Source: Acetobacter orientalis (lineage in GTDB: Bacteria; Pseudomonadota; Alphaproteobacteria; Acetobacterales; Acetobacteraceae). Taken from it: a DNA stretch of 62,342 nt. Below, one piece after another: positions 53,056-62,305 of the stretch. The DNA lies in contig NZ_BAMX01000039.1 in NCBI RefSeq assembly GCF_000963965.1, positions 1 to 62,342 of the forward strand, written 5' to 3'. The position numbers were made by a program, and so were the translations under genes. Each line of letters begins with the position of its first letter. The first letter of the stretch is position 1. Under the pieces are notes generated by a model, which saw nothing but the letters and a program-made list of their open reading frames with translations, was not told the DNA's origin and ran no database searches.

Positions 53056-53952
53056 ATGAATAAACTCGCCAAATTTTTGCGCGCTCTTGAGAGCTACCAC
53101 ATTACAGATGGCGAGAAATTCACCCTCGCGCAGCATAACCCCGATGATGATGGCAGTTTGGGCCTAAGCAAAGAAGACGGGGCACACCTGCTCAGAGAGG
53201 TAAAAGAGCAACTGCAAGACTTGCAGGAACTGCTTTATGCCAACCAGACACGCTCCGTACTTATTATTTTACAGGGTATGGACGCCGCCGGGAAAGACGG
53301 TACCATTAAACACGTTATGTCTGGCGTAAACCCGCAAGGCGTTACTGTAGCCTCTTTCAAACAACCCGGCCCAACCGAGCTGCAACATGGCTTTTTATGG
53401 CGCATACATGCCGCCGCCCCGCAGGTTGGGCGTATCGTTATTTTTAACCGCAGCCAGTATGAAGATGTGCTGGTAACCCGCGTACACCCAGAACTCTTAG
53501 AAAATGAGCACCTGACCGGCCCCGTTAATACCCCAGAATTTTGGGAAGGCCGGTATAAAGATATCCGGCATTTAGAGCATTATCTGGCCCGCCAAGGCAC
53601 GGTTGTTCTTAAATTCTTCCTGAATATTTCACGCAAAGAACAAAGAGAGCGCCTACTTTCCCGTTTAGAAGTACCAGAAAAGCGCTGGAAATTTTCGTCG
53701 TCAGACCTGCGTGAGCGCGAATATTGGGACCAATACCAAACCGCCTACCAAGACGCTATTGCAGCAACCGCCAGGCCTTACGCACCATGGGTTATCGTGC
53801 CCGCCAACCATAAATGGTATGCCCGCCTTGTGGTTATTGGCACCATTATTCGTGCGCTCCGTAACCTCCAGCAAAAACCACCCCAGCCCGCACCCGATGT
53901 TGAAAAATGTCTGGACGATTACCGCACGCACCTTCTTAACGAAAAAAGCTGA
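53056..53952 (+). CDS. ppk2: Polyphosphate kinase 2 family protein
   Basis: A 298-residue PPK2. It has Walker A GMDAAGKDGTIKHV (about residue 74), the GFLWRIHAAAP segment (~114), the Walker B-like VIFNRSQYEDVLVTRVH (~130) and lid residues in KRWKFSSSDLREREYWDQY (~205). It moves phosphate between polyphosphate and nucleotides. Class III members, with similar sequence, phosphorylate both AMP and ADP; the class here is not decided by eye. AGAGGATGCC precedes the ATG. A small secreted-protein gene follows 11 bp later. Confidence 0.9.
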   Translation: MNKLAKFLRALESYHITDGEKFTLAQHNPDDDGSLGLSKEDGAHLLREVKEQLQDLQELLYANQTRSVLIILQGMDAAGKDGTIKHVMSGVNPQGVTVASFKQPGPTELQHGFLWRIHAAAPQVGRIVIFNRSQYEDVLVTRVHPELLENEHLTGPVNTPEFWEGRYKDIRHLEHYLARQGTVVLKFFLNISRKEQRERLLSRLEVPEKRWKFSSSDLREREYWDQYQTAYQDAIAATARPYAPWVIVPANHKWYARLVVIGTIIRALRNLQQKPPQPAPDVEKCLDDYRTHLLNEKS

Positions 53953-53963
53953 GACCACGCCTT

Positions 53964-54449
53964 ATGCTCCCTTTTCCCTCTTTTCTGCGCGGCGTAGCGG
54001 CTACAGGCCTACTGTACGCCGTAGCCCCTAGCATAGCTCCTGCGGCCTACGCGCAAGAAGCTGCCAGCCTGCCCCCACACTGCGACAACCATGACTTTAT
54101 GGCCAAGCAGCAAGCCTTTGAAAACGGCCAACCCAAAACCGATGTGCCTGTACATATTTGCGGCAGGGTTATTGCCCTAAGCCCCAAAGCAAAACGCACC
54201 CGCAGCGGCTGGCATGGCTATTTTTATGTAGCCGTTGCCCCTAATATTTCTATTCGTATTGTGTCTGGCCTAGATGAAATGCACGCCCCAGCATGGCCGT
54301 GGGTGAGCAAAGGCGACCAAGTTGAAGTGGTTGGCCGCTACTATTTTGACTCGTACCGCCGCCAAGGCATTGACTGGACACACCGGGGCACGGGGCGCTC
54401 TTGGCCCATACCCGGCTATGTTATTGTAAATGGCACAAAATATGACTAA
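53964..54449 (+). CDS. DUF3465-domain secreted protein
   Basis: A 161-residue protein with a signal peptide (cleavage near AYAQ, about 31) and a DUF3465 domain. Its features are VHICGRVIALSPKAKR, WHGYFYVAVAPNISIRIVSG, PWVSKGDQVEVVGRYYFDSYRRQGIDWTHRGTG (in pieces) and a final GYVIVNGTKYD. This is an OB-type beta fold in the periplasm, of unknown function. It starts 11 bp after ppk2 and may be co-transcribed. Two cysteines (in HCDNH and HICG) could be linked. Confidence 0.78.
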   Translation: MLPFPSFLRGVAATGLLYAVAPSIAPAAYAQEAASLPPHCDNHDFMAKQQAFENGQPKTDVPVHICGRVIALSPKAKRTRSGWHGYFYVAVAPNISIRIVSGLDEMHAPAWPWVSKGDQVEVVGRYYFDSYRRQGIDWTHRGTGRSWPIPGYVIVNGTKYD

Positions 54450-54508
54450 CCCGGCATAAATCGGGCTGTTTGCTTACCAAAACCCATTATGGGCACAAAC
54501 CTATTACA

Positions 54509-54547
54509 AAAAAGGCCAGTCAGAAAAATCTGACTGGCCTTTCTTTT
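54509..54547. terminator. Bidirectional terminator between the DUF3465 gene and clpA
   Basis: AAAGGCCAGTCAGA (54511-54524) pairs perfectly with TCTGACTGGCCTTT (54529-54542) over a 4-base loop, with A's to the left and T's to the right. Confidence 0.92.
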
Positions 54548-54566
54548 TTATACGGATGCTACCGCG

Positions 54567-56921
54567 TTAGTCTGCGGCTTCCTCCTCGTGGGTGTCATCA
54601 GCTTCTTTTTCAGGCTGAGCGGCACCAGAGGCTGCGCTTTCAATAATATCGAACGTTAGCGCGCCGTTTTTCAGACCAATTTTAACAGCACCACCTTTGG
54701 TCAATTTACCAAACAGTAGTTCTTCCGCCAGTGGCTTCTTGAGTTCTTCCTGAATAACGCGGCCCAAGGGGCGTGCGCCATACAGCCTGTCGTACCCACG
54801 CTCTGCCAACCATTCTTTAGCAGCAGAAGACAGTTCGAGCGTTACGTTACGGTCTGCCAGTTGTGCCTCAAGTTGCAGCACAAATTTTTCAACCACACGC
54901 CCAACCGTTTCTGGGGTCAGGTTAGCAAATGGAATAATGGCATCCAGACGGTTACGGAACTCAGGTGTGAACAAGCGTTTAATTGCTTCTTCATCTTCAC
55001 CCACGCGGGCCTCGCGCCCAAAGCCAATGGCTTCTTTACTGAGGTCTGCCGCACCAGCGTTGGTGGTCATAATCAGAATAACGTTTCTGAAATCAACCAC
55101 CTTACCGTTATGATCTGTCAAACGCCCGTGATCCATAACCTGCAACAGCACGTTGTACAGGTCTGGATGTGCTTTCTCAATTTCATCAAGCAGCAAAACC
55201 GCATGCGGGTGCTGGTCAATGGCATCGGTTAGCAGGCCGCCTTGGTCAAAACCGACATAACCGGGCGGCGCACCCAACAAGCGGGAAATGGAGTGGCGCT
55301 CCATATACTCCGACATATCAAACCGGATCAGTTCTATACCCAAAGTAGAGGCAAGCTGGCGGGCCACCTCTGTTTTACCAACCCCGGTGGGGCCAGAAAA
55401 CAGATAGTTGCCAATTGGTTTTTCAGGGTCACGCAACCCAGCCCGAGACAGCTTGATGGCATCAGACAGGGTTTCGATCGCTTTATCCTGCCCAAACACC
55501 ATGCCTTTCAGGTCACGGTCGAGCGCACGCAGCACCTCTTTATCATCAGCAGAAATGCTTTTGGGCGGAATGCGCGCAATACGGGCAATAATGTCTTCAA
55601 CGTCTTTCAGGTTCACGGTTTTACGCCGTTTTCCTTCTGGCAGCAGCATACGAGACGCCCCAACCTCGTCTATCACATCAATCGCTTTATCAGGCAGCTT
55701 GCGGTCATGAATATATTTGGCAGATAGCTCTACCGCCGCCCGAATAGCCTCTTCCGTGTAGCGCACTTTGTGGTGCTTTTCGTAACTGCCTTTTAAGCCA
55801 CGCAGAATTTTTACAGCGTCATCAACCGTAGGTTCCGGCACATCAATTTTCTGGAACCGGCGCACAAGCGCACGGTCTTTTTCAAAATGCTGGCGGAATT
55901 CTTTATACGTGGTTGAGCCAATGCACCGCAGCGTGCCCGCAGCCAAAGCAGGCTTAAGCAGGTTAGAGGCATCCATTGCGCCGCCAGAGGTCGAGCCTGC
56001 ACCAATAACCGTATGAATTTCGTCAATAAACAAAATGCCGTTCGGGTCTTGGTCGAGTTCGGTCACAACCGCTTTTAAGCGTTCTTCAAAGTCACCACGG
56101 TAGCGGGTACCAGCCAGCAACGCCCCCATATCTAGCGAATAGATGGTGGCTTTCAGCAGTACCTCTGGCACATTACCTTCAACAATGCGCCGGGCCAGCC
56201 CTTCTGCAATCGCAGTTTTACCCACACCGGGGTCACCCACATAGAGCGGGTTGTTTTTGGTGCGGCGGCACAAAATCTGGATCGTGCGCTCTACTTCCGT
56301 GTCACGCCCAATCAAGGGGTCTACTTTACCCGCCAGTGCTTTAGCATTCAGGTTTACGCAGTAAGTAGACAGGGCTTCTTGGTTTTTCTGCCCGCGCGAT
56401 TCGCCACGCTCGGGTTCTTCCCCTTTTTCGGAGCCAGAACCTGCATCTTTACCCGTACCCGCAACAGGCCGCCGGGTAGCCCGGTCTGGCGCTTTGGCAA
56501 TACCGTGAGAGAGAAAATTAACCGCATCAAGCCGGGTCATGTCCTGCAATTGCAGGAAGTAGACCGCGTGGCTTTCGCGCTCGGCAAACAGGGCTACCAG
56601 TACGTTAGCCCCGGTTACTTCATCTCGGCCGGTAGATTGCACATGAATGGCCGCACGCTGGATAACGCGCTGGAAAGCTGCCGTCGGTTTAGGTTCAGTT
56701 GGCCGGTCGGACGCAAGGCCCGCTAGGTCTTTATCAAGAAAATTGGTCAGATCGGCCCGCAGGCGTTCCAGATCAACACCACAGGCCCGAAACACGGTTA
56801 CGGCATCCGCATCATCAGCCAACGCCAGCAGCAGGTGTTCTAGCGTTGCATACTCATGGTGCCGCTCACCGGCCAAAATAAGTGCCTGATGTAGCGTCTG
56901 CTCCAGATTGCGTGACAACAT
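54567..56921 (-). CDS. clpA: ATP-dependent Clp protease ATP-binding subunit ClpA
   Basis: A 784-residue AAA+ unfoldase. The N-domain (about 1-150) begins LSRNLEQTLHQALILAGERH. AAA1 has Walker A GDPGVGKTAIAEGLA (~222) and FIDEIHTVIGAG (Walker B, ~290). AAA2 has GPTGVGKTEVARQLA (~505), LLLDEIEKAHPD (~570) and GFDQGGLLTDAID. The C-terminal region is acidic. It feeds ClpP, with ClpS as adapter. AAGGAG lies about 10 bases before the ATG. clpS lies 188 bp upstream on the same strand. Confidence 0.96.
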   Translation of the reverse strand: MLSRNLEQTLHQALILAGERHHEYATLEHLLLALADDADAVTVFRACGVDLERLRADLTNFLDKDLAGLASDRPTEPKPTAAFQRVIQRAAIHVQSTGRDEVTGANVLVALFAERESHAVYFLQLQDMTRLDAVNFLSHGIAKAPDRATRRPVAGTGKDAGSGSEKGEEPERGESRGQKNQEALSTYCVNLNAKALAGKVDPLIGRDTEVERTIQILCRRTKNNPLYVGDPGVGKTAIAEGLARRIVEGNVPEVLLKATIYSLDMGALLAGTRYRGDFEERLKAVVTELDQDPNGILFIDEIHTVIGAGSTSGGAMDASNLLKPALAAGTLRCIGSTTYKEFRQHFEKDRALVRRFQKIDVPEPTVDDAVKILRGLKGSYEKHHKVRYTEEAIRAAVELSAKYIHDRKLPDKAIDVIDEVGASRMLLPEGKRRKTVNLKDVEDIIARIARIPPKSISADDKEVLRALDRDLKGMVFGQDKAIETLSDAIKLSRAGLRDPEKPIGNYLFSGPTGVGKTEVARQLASTLGIELIRFDMSEYMERHSISRLLGAPPGYVGFDQGGLLTDAIDQHPHAVLLLDEIEKAHPDLYNVLLQVMDHGRLTDHNGKVVDFRNVILIMTTNAGAADLSKEAIGFGREARVGEDEEAIKRLFTPEFRNRLDAIIPFANLTPETVGRVVEKFVLQLEAQLADRNVTLELSSAAKEWLAERGYDRLYGARPLGRVIQEELKKPLAEELLFGKLTKGGAVKIGLKNGALTFDIIESAASGAAQPEKEADDTHEEEAAD

Positions 56922-57109
56922 GACGAGACGCTCCTTTCCCCGTTCGGTCAGAGCTTAACAACAAGAGTGCTGTGTTGCTCTGGTACCCTTCGGTTTTATA
57001 TTTGGCTGCTTTGAAAGGAATTGCGAGTCAGAAAGCGTATGAAAAGTGTCCCAAACACAAATTTTTCACTTATGTGACATTCAAAACCTGTGTGGGGGCG
57101 GTTACGCGC

Positions 57110-57490
57110 TTATTCTTTTTCAATGGTACATTGCAGGGGGTGCTGGTTCTGGCGGGCCAGGTCCATCACCTGTGTTACCTTGGTTTCTGCCACTTCGTAG
57201 GTAAACACCCCACACACCCCAACGCCGCGCTTGTGCACGTTCAGCATGATTGTGGTGGCTTCATCGCGGTTTTTATTAAAAAAGCGCTCTAGCACATGCA
57301 CCACAAATTCCATGGGTGTGTAGTCATCATTAAGCATAAGCACTTTATACATGGCGGGCTTGCGGGTTTTGGGCCGCGCTTTAACCACAACCCCCAAATC
57401 GCTGTCGTTATCCCCCGACTCCGAGCCTCCGCCCTGCCGGCGCGATGGCCCATTACCCGTATGCAACACAGTAAAAAGACGGGACGCCAT
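57110..57490 (-). CDS. clpS: ATP-dependent Clp protease adapter ClpS
   Basis: A 126-residue adapter that hands N-degron substrates to ClpA. A disordered Gly/Ser/Arg-rich N-terminus (~1-40) leads to the ClpS core: [20 protein letters not shown] (about 46-66) with the substrate-pocket Asn-Asp-Asp, then [20 protein letters not shown] (~70-90) and [15 protein letters not shown]. The start may be ATG 57490 or the GTG two codons earlier, both after a GGAG. It sits directly upstream of clpA, as usual. Confidence 0.93.
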   Translation of the reverse strand: MASRLFTVLHTGNGPSRRQGGGSESGDNDSDLGVVVKARPKTRKPAMYKVLMLNDDYTPMEFVVHVLERFFNKNRDEATTIMLNVHKRGVGVCGVFTYEVAETKVTQVMDLARQNQHPLQCTIEKE

Positions 57491-57763
57491 CAGCACAGAA
57501 CTCCGTTTCCTGATTCTGGGGAAAAACCAACGCCCTATAATATTGGTATTCTCACCACAGATGAAAGGGGGCTTTGCGCCTGAAAACCGCGCTTATCAAG
57601 CCTTATGTCAGGAAGTGCGCCTTATTTGCGCCATAAACCCAGTTGAAACGAGATGAGAAGAAAACCGCGCCAAGGTGAGGATTCTACACTTTTTTCGTGT
57701 CGCGGCCTTGCATTCTCCAGCACCAGACTGAATTATTCTGGCAAACACAGGTGGGATCGCGCA

Positions 57764-58939
57764 GTGGCACATATTGGCAGAGCAGCACGCAAGCAAAATA
57801 CCGTAGCCCAGCACACTGAGTATAACCAGAACAGAAAGAGAACGTCCAGCATAAAATGGATGGCTCTTCTGGCGAGTGTTACTTTTGGTACGGCAGCCAC
57901 CCACCGCACAGCGCACGCGCAATATGCGGGCCAGCTCAGCTCTATTGTTATGGATGCCAAAACAGGGGCTGTTCTTTCGCAAAGCAGCCCAGACCTGCGC
58001 CGCTACCCTGCCAGCCTGACGAAATTGATGACGCTGTATATGGCGTTCTCTGCTTTGCGGGCAGGCACCATCTCGCTCGACCAAGCCGTGCCGGTTTCCA
58101 TTCATGCCACCACAATGGAGCCTTCCAAGCTTGGTGTTGTGCCGGGCACGCACTTAACGGTTGAGCAAGCCATTCTGGCCTTGGTCACAAAATCTGCCAA
58201 CGATGCCGCCTGCGCTTTAGGCGAGCTGCTCGGTGGCGGCAGTGAACCACAGTTTGCCGCCATGATGACCCAGCAGGCCCACGCCCTTGGCATGAGCAGC
58301 ACCACCTTCCGTAACGCCTCTGGCCTACCAGACCCAGACCAAATGACCACCGCGCGCGACCTTGCCGTGCTGGCCCGCCATTTGGTAAATGACTTTCCGG
58401 AAGATTATCATTATTTTTCAACGGCCTATTTCCGTTTTCATGGCCGCATGATTCCTAACCACAACCCTATGCTTAAAGCTTATGTTGGCGCAGATGGCAT
58501 GAAAACCGGCTACACACAGGAAGCCGGGCGTAACCTTGTGACCTCTGCCATACGCAACAATGTACGACTTGTTGGGGTTGTTATGGGGGCATCGTCTAAC
58601 CCCCAGCGTACGCTGGTTATGGCCGACCAGCTTGACCGTGGTTTTGATGCAGAAGGCGTAGCCCCTGTTGAACGCCCACTGGTACTGGCCCGCAATACCG
58701 TCTCTGGCCGCCACCACCATGCTGGCCGCGTTATTATGTTAGCCGCAGCCTCTGCCCGGCGTGGTCATGCACCGGTTGAGGTAGCCGAAGCCCCCTTAAC
58801 CCGCCATGGCCACCATGTGCGTGCAACACCGGTCGTAGGCGGGCACCATGTGCGCCTTATTGGGGCCAAGGTGCACCCAGCTACCGCCAGCACCAGCAGC
58901 AAACACGCCACACACCACAACACACGCCGCCGTACCTAA
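57764..58939 (+). CDS. Serine D-alanyl-D-alanine carboxypeptidase (PBP5/6 family)
   Basis: A roughly 391-residue periplasmic low-molecular-weight penicillin-binding protein that trims peptidoglycan pentapeptides. Catalytic motifs are SxxK in RRYPASLTKLMTLYM, SxN in LVTKSANDAACALGELL and KTG in GADGMKTGYTQEAG. An exported N-terminus includes WMALLASVTFGTAATHRTAH. I start it at GTG 57764, which has AGGTGGGA seven bases upstream, but this gives a long basic lead; ATG 57860 would remove it. The C-terminus is an unusual His-rich, low-complexity tail (RHHHAGR, HGHHVRATPVVGGHHVR, KHATHHNTRRRT). Confidence 0.82.
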   Translation: MAHIGRAARKQNTVAQHTEYNQNRKRTSSIKWMALLASVTFGTAATHRTAHAQYAGQLSSIVMDAKTGAVLSQSSPDLRRYPASLTKLMTLYMAFSALRAGTISLDQAVPVSIHATTMEPSKLGVVPGTHLTVEQAILALVTKSANDAACALGELLGGGSEPQFAAMMTQQAHALGMSSTTFRNASGLPDPDQMTTARDLAVLARHLVNDFPEDYHYFSTAYFRFHGRMIPNHNPMLKAYVGADGMKTGYTQEAGRNLVTSAIRNNVRLVGVVMGASSNPQRTLVMADQLDRGFDAEGVAPVERPLVLARNTVSGRHHHAGRVIMLAAASARRGHAPVEVAEAPLTRHGHHVRATPVVGGHHVRLIGAKVHPATASTSSKHATHHNTRRRT

Positions 58940-59028
58940 AATTATATACGGCTAAAGTGCAGCCCACTACCGGTAAGCGGGTTGCCTTTAGGGCGTGTGC
59001 GTTCCATTTTGTGTCTCTCATCTTACGA

Positions 59029-59110
59029 GGGGCAGCTTCAAAAATCAGGCCCTCCGGCAGAGTGGCGTTTAGCCCGCCGGGCTTGCTGTCATGATTTTTG
59101 AAGCTGCCCC
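59029..59110. repeat. Perfect 19-bp inverted repeat enclosing a 44-bp hairpin-forming core
   Basis: GGGGCAGCTTCAAAAATCA (59029-59047) is repeated exactly in reverse complement as TGATTTTTGAAGCTGCCCC (59092-59110). The core itself folds (GCCC and GGC strands around 59050-59085). The whole 82-bp element lies between the carboxypeptidase and map genes, 30 bp before the map start. It could be a palindromic mobile or repetitive unit, a terminator plus leader structure, or a structured RNA. I see no clear target-site duplication at its ends. Confidence 0.9.
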
Positions 59111-59140
59111 CACGTTTGCTAACTTAATGGAGCACACATA

Positions 59141-59941
59141 ATGGCAGGCAGACACGGTATTGTTCTGTATAACGAGCAAGACTTTGAAGGCCTACGGGCT
59201 GCTGGGCGCTTGGCCGCTGCAACGTTGGATATGATTACCCCTTACGTGCAGCCCGGTGTTACCACCGAAGAGCTTAACCAGCGCATTCATGATTATACGC
59301 TAGAAAATAACGCTACTCCTGCCACGCTCAACTACCGTGGCTACCCCAAGTCTTGCTGCATTTCCATTAACCACGTGGTGTGCCACGGTATTCCCAGCGA
59401 AAAACGCCTGCAGGAAGGCGATATTGTGAATATCGACGTCACTTCCATTCTGGACGGATGGTATGGCGACACAAGCCGTATGTTCTTTGTGGGCAAAGCC
59501 CCTGTTAAAGCCGCCAAGCTGGTTAAAACAACATACGACAGCATGATGCGCGGCATTGAGGTGGTTCGCCCCGGCGCAACATTGGGTGACATTGGGCACG
59601 CCATTCAAACACTGGCAGAAGCCAACCGCTACTCTGTGGTGCGCGACTTCTGCGGCCACGGTATTGGCCGCACCTTTCATGCAGAACCCACCGTGCTGCA
59701 CTATGGCCGCCCCGATGACGGCATGAAGCTAAAAGCAGGTATGGTGTTTACCATTGAACCCATGCTGAACATTGGCCGCCCAGATGTAAAAATTCTGGAT
59801 GATGAATGGACAGCCGTAACACGAGACCGTTCACTTTCTGCCCAATTTGAGCATATGCTTGGTGTGACAGAAACCGGGTACGAAATTTTCACCCTTTCCC
59901 CTGCCGGATACACCTGCCCACCTTACCCGACAGAAGGCTAA
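59141..59941 (+). CDS. map: Methionine aminopeptidase, type I
   Basis: A 266-residue enzyme that removes the initiator Met. All five metal ligands are visible: Asp in NIDVTSILDG, Asp in WYGDTSRMFF, His in DFCGHGIGRTFHAEP, Glu in VFTIEPMLN and Glu in SAQFEHMLGVTE. The substrate His in INHVVCHGIP is also present. TGGAG precedes the ATG. It lies 30 bp after the end of the 82-bp inverted repeat and starts a run of three tightly packed genes, with 6 bp to ggt. Confidence 0.95.
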   Translation: MAGRHGIVLYNEQDFEGLRAAGRLAAATLDMITPYVQPGVTTEELNQRIHDYTLENNATPATLNYRGYPKSCCISINHVVCHGIPSEKRLQEGDIVNIDVTSILDGWYGDTSRMFFVGKAPVKAAKLVKTTYDSMMRGIEVVRPGATLGDIGHAIQTLAEANRYSVVRDFCGHGIGRTFHAEPTVLHYGRPDDGMKLKAGMVFTIEPMLNIGRPDVKILDDEWTAVTRDRSLSAQFEHMLGVTETGYEIFTLSPAGYTCPPYPTEG

Positions 59942-59947
59942 CACCAC

Positions 59948-61765
59948 ATGCACCCCCTGCCCTGCCGTTCTTTACCTCGTGCCTCTATTAAGCTGCGCCG
60001 CTCACTTTTAGTGATGGTGGCCTGTAGTACGGGCTGGCTCCCTGTTATGGCACAGGCAGCCCCCACCAACTCTGCCCCAGACCCGCTGGCTTACGGCACA
60101 GAGCAGCCTAATGGGCTGGCCCCGCTTGCACCGACACCTGGCAAAAACGGAATGGCAGTTTCAGCTCAGAAACTGGCATCAGACATTGGTGCACGCATTA
60201 TGGCACAAGGGGGCAACGCAGCCGATGCCGCCGTAGCCATGGGCTACGCTTTGGCTGTGGTGTACCCGGCAGCCGGTAATATTGGTGGCGGCGGCTTTAT
60301 GATGCTGCGCCAACCCGGCAAACCCGCCATTTTTATCGACTTTCGTGAAAAAGCGCCGCTTGCCGCCAAAGCCGATATGTACCTAGATGCCAAAGGTAAC
60401 CTGATTGCAGACCAGTCTGTAACCGGGTGGAAAGCCGTTGCCGTACCCGGCACTGTGGCAGGCTTAGAAAAAGTTTTACAGCGCTGGGGCCACCTGTCCC
60501 GCCAAGAGGTTATGGCGCCCGCCATTAAACTGGCCCGAGATGGGTTTGTGCTACAAAAGGGTGATGTTGAGCTTCTTAACACCTCAACCGATGCCTTCCG
60601 TGCCAGCCCAGAAGCCCGCGCTATTTTTCTGCGGCCAGATGGCTCCCCCCTCCAAGTGGGCGATAAACTGGTACAAACCAACTTAGCCAACACCCTGCAA
60701 CTTATTGCAGACCAAGGGCCAGACGCCTTTTACAAAGGCCCAATTGCCAAAACCATTGTAGAAGCCTCGCAAAAAAACGGTGGCTTGCTGCAATTAAGCG
60801 ACTTTGCCCAGTATAAAACCCGCGAAATTAGGCCACTAAGCTGCCAGTACCGTGGGTATCTGGTTGAAACAGCACCGCCCCCCAGCGGTGGCGGCATTGC
60901 TTTGTGCGAAATTTTGGACATTCTATCGGGCTATGACATGAAAGCCCTTGGCCTGCACACAGCCCCCGCGTTGCAGCGTGAGATTGAGGCCATGCGCCAC
61001 GCTTACTCTGACCGCCGCAGCTTGGGTGACCCAGCCTTTGTGCACAACCCCACCCAGCACCTGCTAGACCCAGCCTACGCCGCACAGGTACGGGCGCATA
61101 TTCCAACCGACCATGCCGTACCGTCTGCCAGCCTAACAGAAGGTGAGGCTACACCAGAAAAGCACGAAACAACCCAGTTTTCGGTCATTGATAAAAACGG
61201 ACTGGCCATTTCCACCACCTACACACTTAACGGGTGGTTTGGGGCTAAAGTTATTGGGGGCAATACCGGCTTTTTCCTGAATGACGAAATGGACGATTTC
61301 TCGTCCAAGCCCGGTGTGCCCAACATGTTTGGCATTGTAGGCAGCAAGGCTAACGCTATTGCGCCGGGTAAAACGCCGCTGTCTTCTATGTCTCCCACCA
61401 TCGTGTCCAAAAACGGCAAGCCTGTGCTTATTATTGGTAGCCCCGGTGGGTCGCGCATTCCTACCATTGTGCTGTCTGTTATTTTGGGCGTGGTCGATTA
61501 CGGGCTGGATATTCAGCAAGCTATTGACCTACCCCGCCTGCACCAACAATGGCTGCCCGAACCTGTTGAGGTTGAAGCAGGCGCCCTAACCCCAGAAGTA
61601 CAAAGCACGCTTGAGCACGAGGGTTACAGCTTTGCCCCGCACGCCCCTTGGGGCATGCCAGAAGGTATTCTGGTAGGTGGCCCAAAACTGGGTGAAAAAG
61701 GCGATGCCCGCTATTATGGCGGCTTTGACCGCCGCCACGAAGGCGGTGGAGCAACAGGCCAATAA
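59948..61765 (+). CDS. ggt: Gamma-glutamyltranspeptidase
   Basis: A 605-residue periplasmic Ntn-hydrolase that cleaves glutathione and other gamma-glutamyl compounds. A signal peptide (cleavage near AQAAP, about 38) leads the large subunit, with GGNAADAAVAMGYALAVVYP and the substrate-binding FIDFREKAPL. The catalytic Thr begins the small subunit in KHETTQFSVIDKNG (about residue 402), where self-cleavage occurs. PLSSMSPTIV and GSPGGSRIPT complete the pocket. Starts 6 bp after map, so it is probably co-transcribed. Confidence 0.94.
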   Translation: MHPLPCRSLPRASIKLRRSLLVMVACSTGWLPVMAQAAPTNSAPDPLAYGTEQPNGLAPLAPTPGKNGMAVSAQKLASDIGARIMAQGGNAADAAVAMGYALAVVYPAAGNIGGGGFMMLRQPGKPAIFIDFREKAPLAAKADMYLDAKGNLIADQSVTGWKAVAVPGTVAGLEKVLQRWGHLSRQEVMAPAIKLARDGFVLQKGDVELLNTSTDAFRASPEARAIFLRPDGSPLQVGDKLVQTNLANTLQLIADQGPDAFYKGPIAKTIVEASQKNGGLLQLSDFAQYKTREIRPLSCQYRGYLVETAPPPSGGGIALCEILDILSGYDMKALGLHTAPALQREIEAMRHAYSDRRSLGDPAFVHNPTQHLLDPAYAAQVRAHIPTDHAVPSASLTEGEATPEKHETTQFSVIDKNGLAISTTYTLNGWFGAKVIGGNTGFFLNDEMDDFSSKPGVPNMFGIVGSKANAIAPGKTPLSSMSPTIVSKNGKPVLIIGSPGGSRIPTIVLSVILGVVDYGLDIQQAIDLPRLHQQWLPEPVEVEAGALTPEVQSTLEHEGYSFAPHAPWGMPEGILVGGPKLGEKGDARYYGGFDRRHEGGGATGQ

Positions 61766-61771
61766 CGCCTT

Positions 61772-62305
61772 ATGCCTCCTTCTTTGAGCCTACACCCTTA
61801 CGGGGGCAATAGCCCCCGTATTCTGGTAAGTGCCTGCTTACTTGGCCAGCCAGTACGCTACGATGGCTCAGCAAAGCCGCTGGGCCACACCCTTTTACAG
61901 CTTTGGCAGCAAAAAGGCTGGGTTGTACCCCTCTGCCCCGAAATGGCAGGCGGCCTGCCCACCCCACGCCCCCCAGCTGAAATTACACACGCTCTTTCAG
62001 GGCGTGATGTCTTGGCGGGCACCGCAACAGTGCAAGACATAACCGGCGCAGATATGACAGCACCTTTTATTGCCGGAGCACACGCAGCCCTCGCCCTTGC
62101 CCAACAACAAGGCTGCCAGTTTGCATTACTTATAGATGGCAGCCCGTCTTGTGGGAGCCAAATGATTTATGATGGCTCTTTTAACGGGCAAAAACATACA
62201 GGCGAAGGCGTAACTGCCGCCCTTCTCCGCCAGCATGGGCTTGATGTGTTTGCCCATACCGAAATTGAACAGTTAGCCAAACGCTTACCACACCCGGCCA
62301 CGTAG
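61772..62305 (+). CDS. DUF523-domain protein (YbbK type)
   Basis: A 177-residue protein of the DUF523 family. It shows the N-terminal ILVSACLLGQPVRYDGSAK (about residue 16), VVPLCPEMAGGLPTPRPPAE (~52) and ALLIDGSPSCGSQMIYDGSF (~118), with the three conserved Cys of this family (ACL, LCPE, SCG), suggesting a metal or Fe-S site. Function unknown. It begins 6 bp after ggt. Its stop codon (TAG, 62303-62305) lies inside the first unit of the octamer tandem repeat, so the 3' end of the gene is set by that repeat. Confidence 0.85.
   Translation: MPPSLSLHPYGGNSPRILVSACLLGQPVRYDGSAKPLGHTLLQLWQQKGWVVPLCPEMAGGLPTPRPPAEITHALSGRDVLAGTATVQDITGADMTAPFIAGAHAALALAQQQGCQFALLIDGSPSCGSQMIYDGSFNGQKHTGEGVTAALLRQHGLDVFAHTEIEQLAKRLPHPAT

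Noticed and set aside
59029..59110. An insertion sequence or complete transposon at the inverted repeat
   Set aside because: It is only 82 bp with no transposase frame and no clear target-site duplication, so it cannot be an autonomous element.
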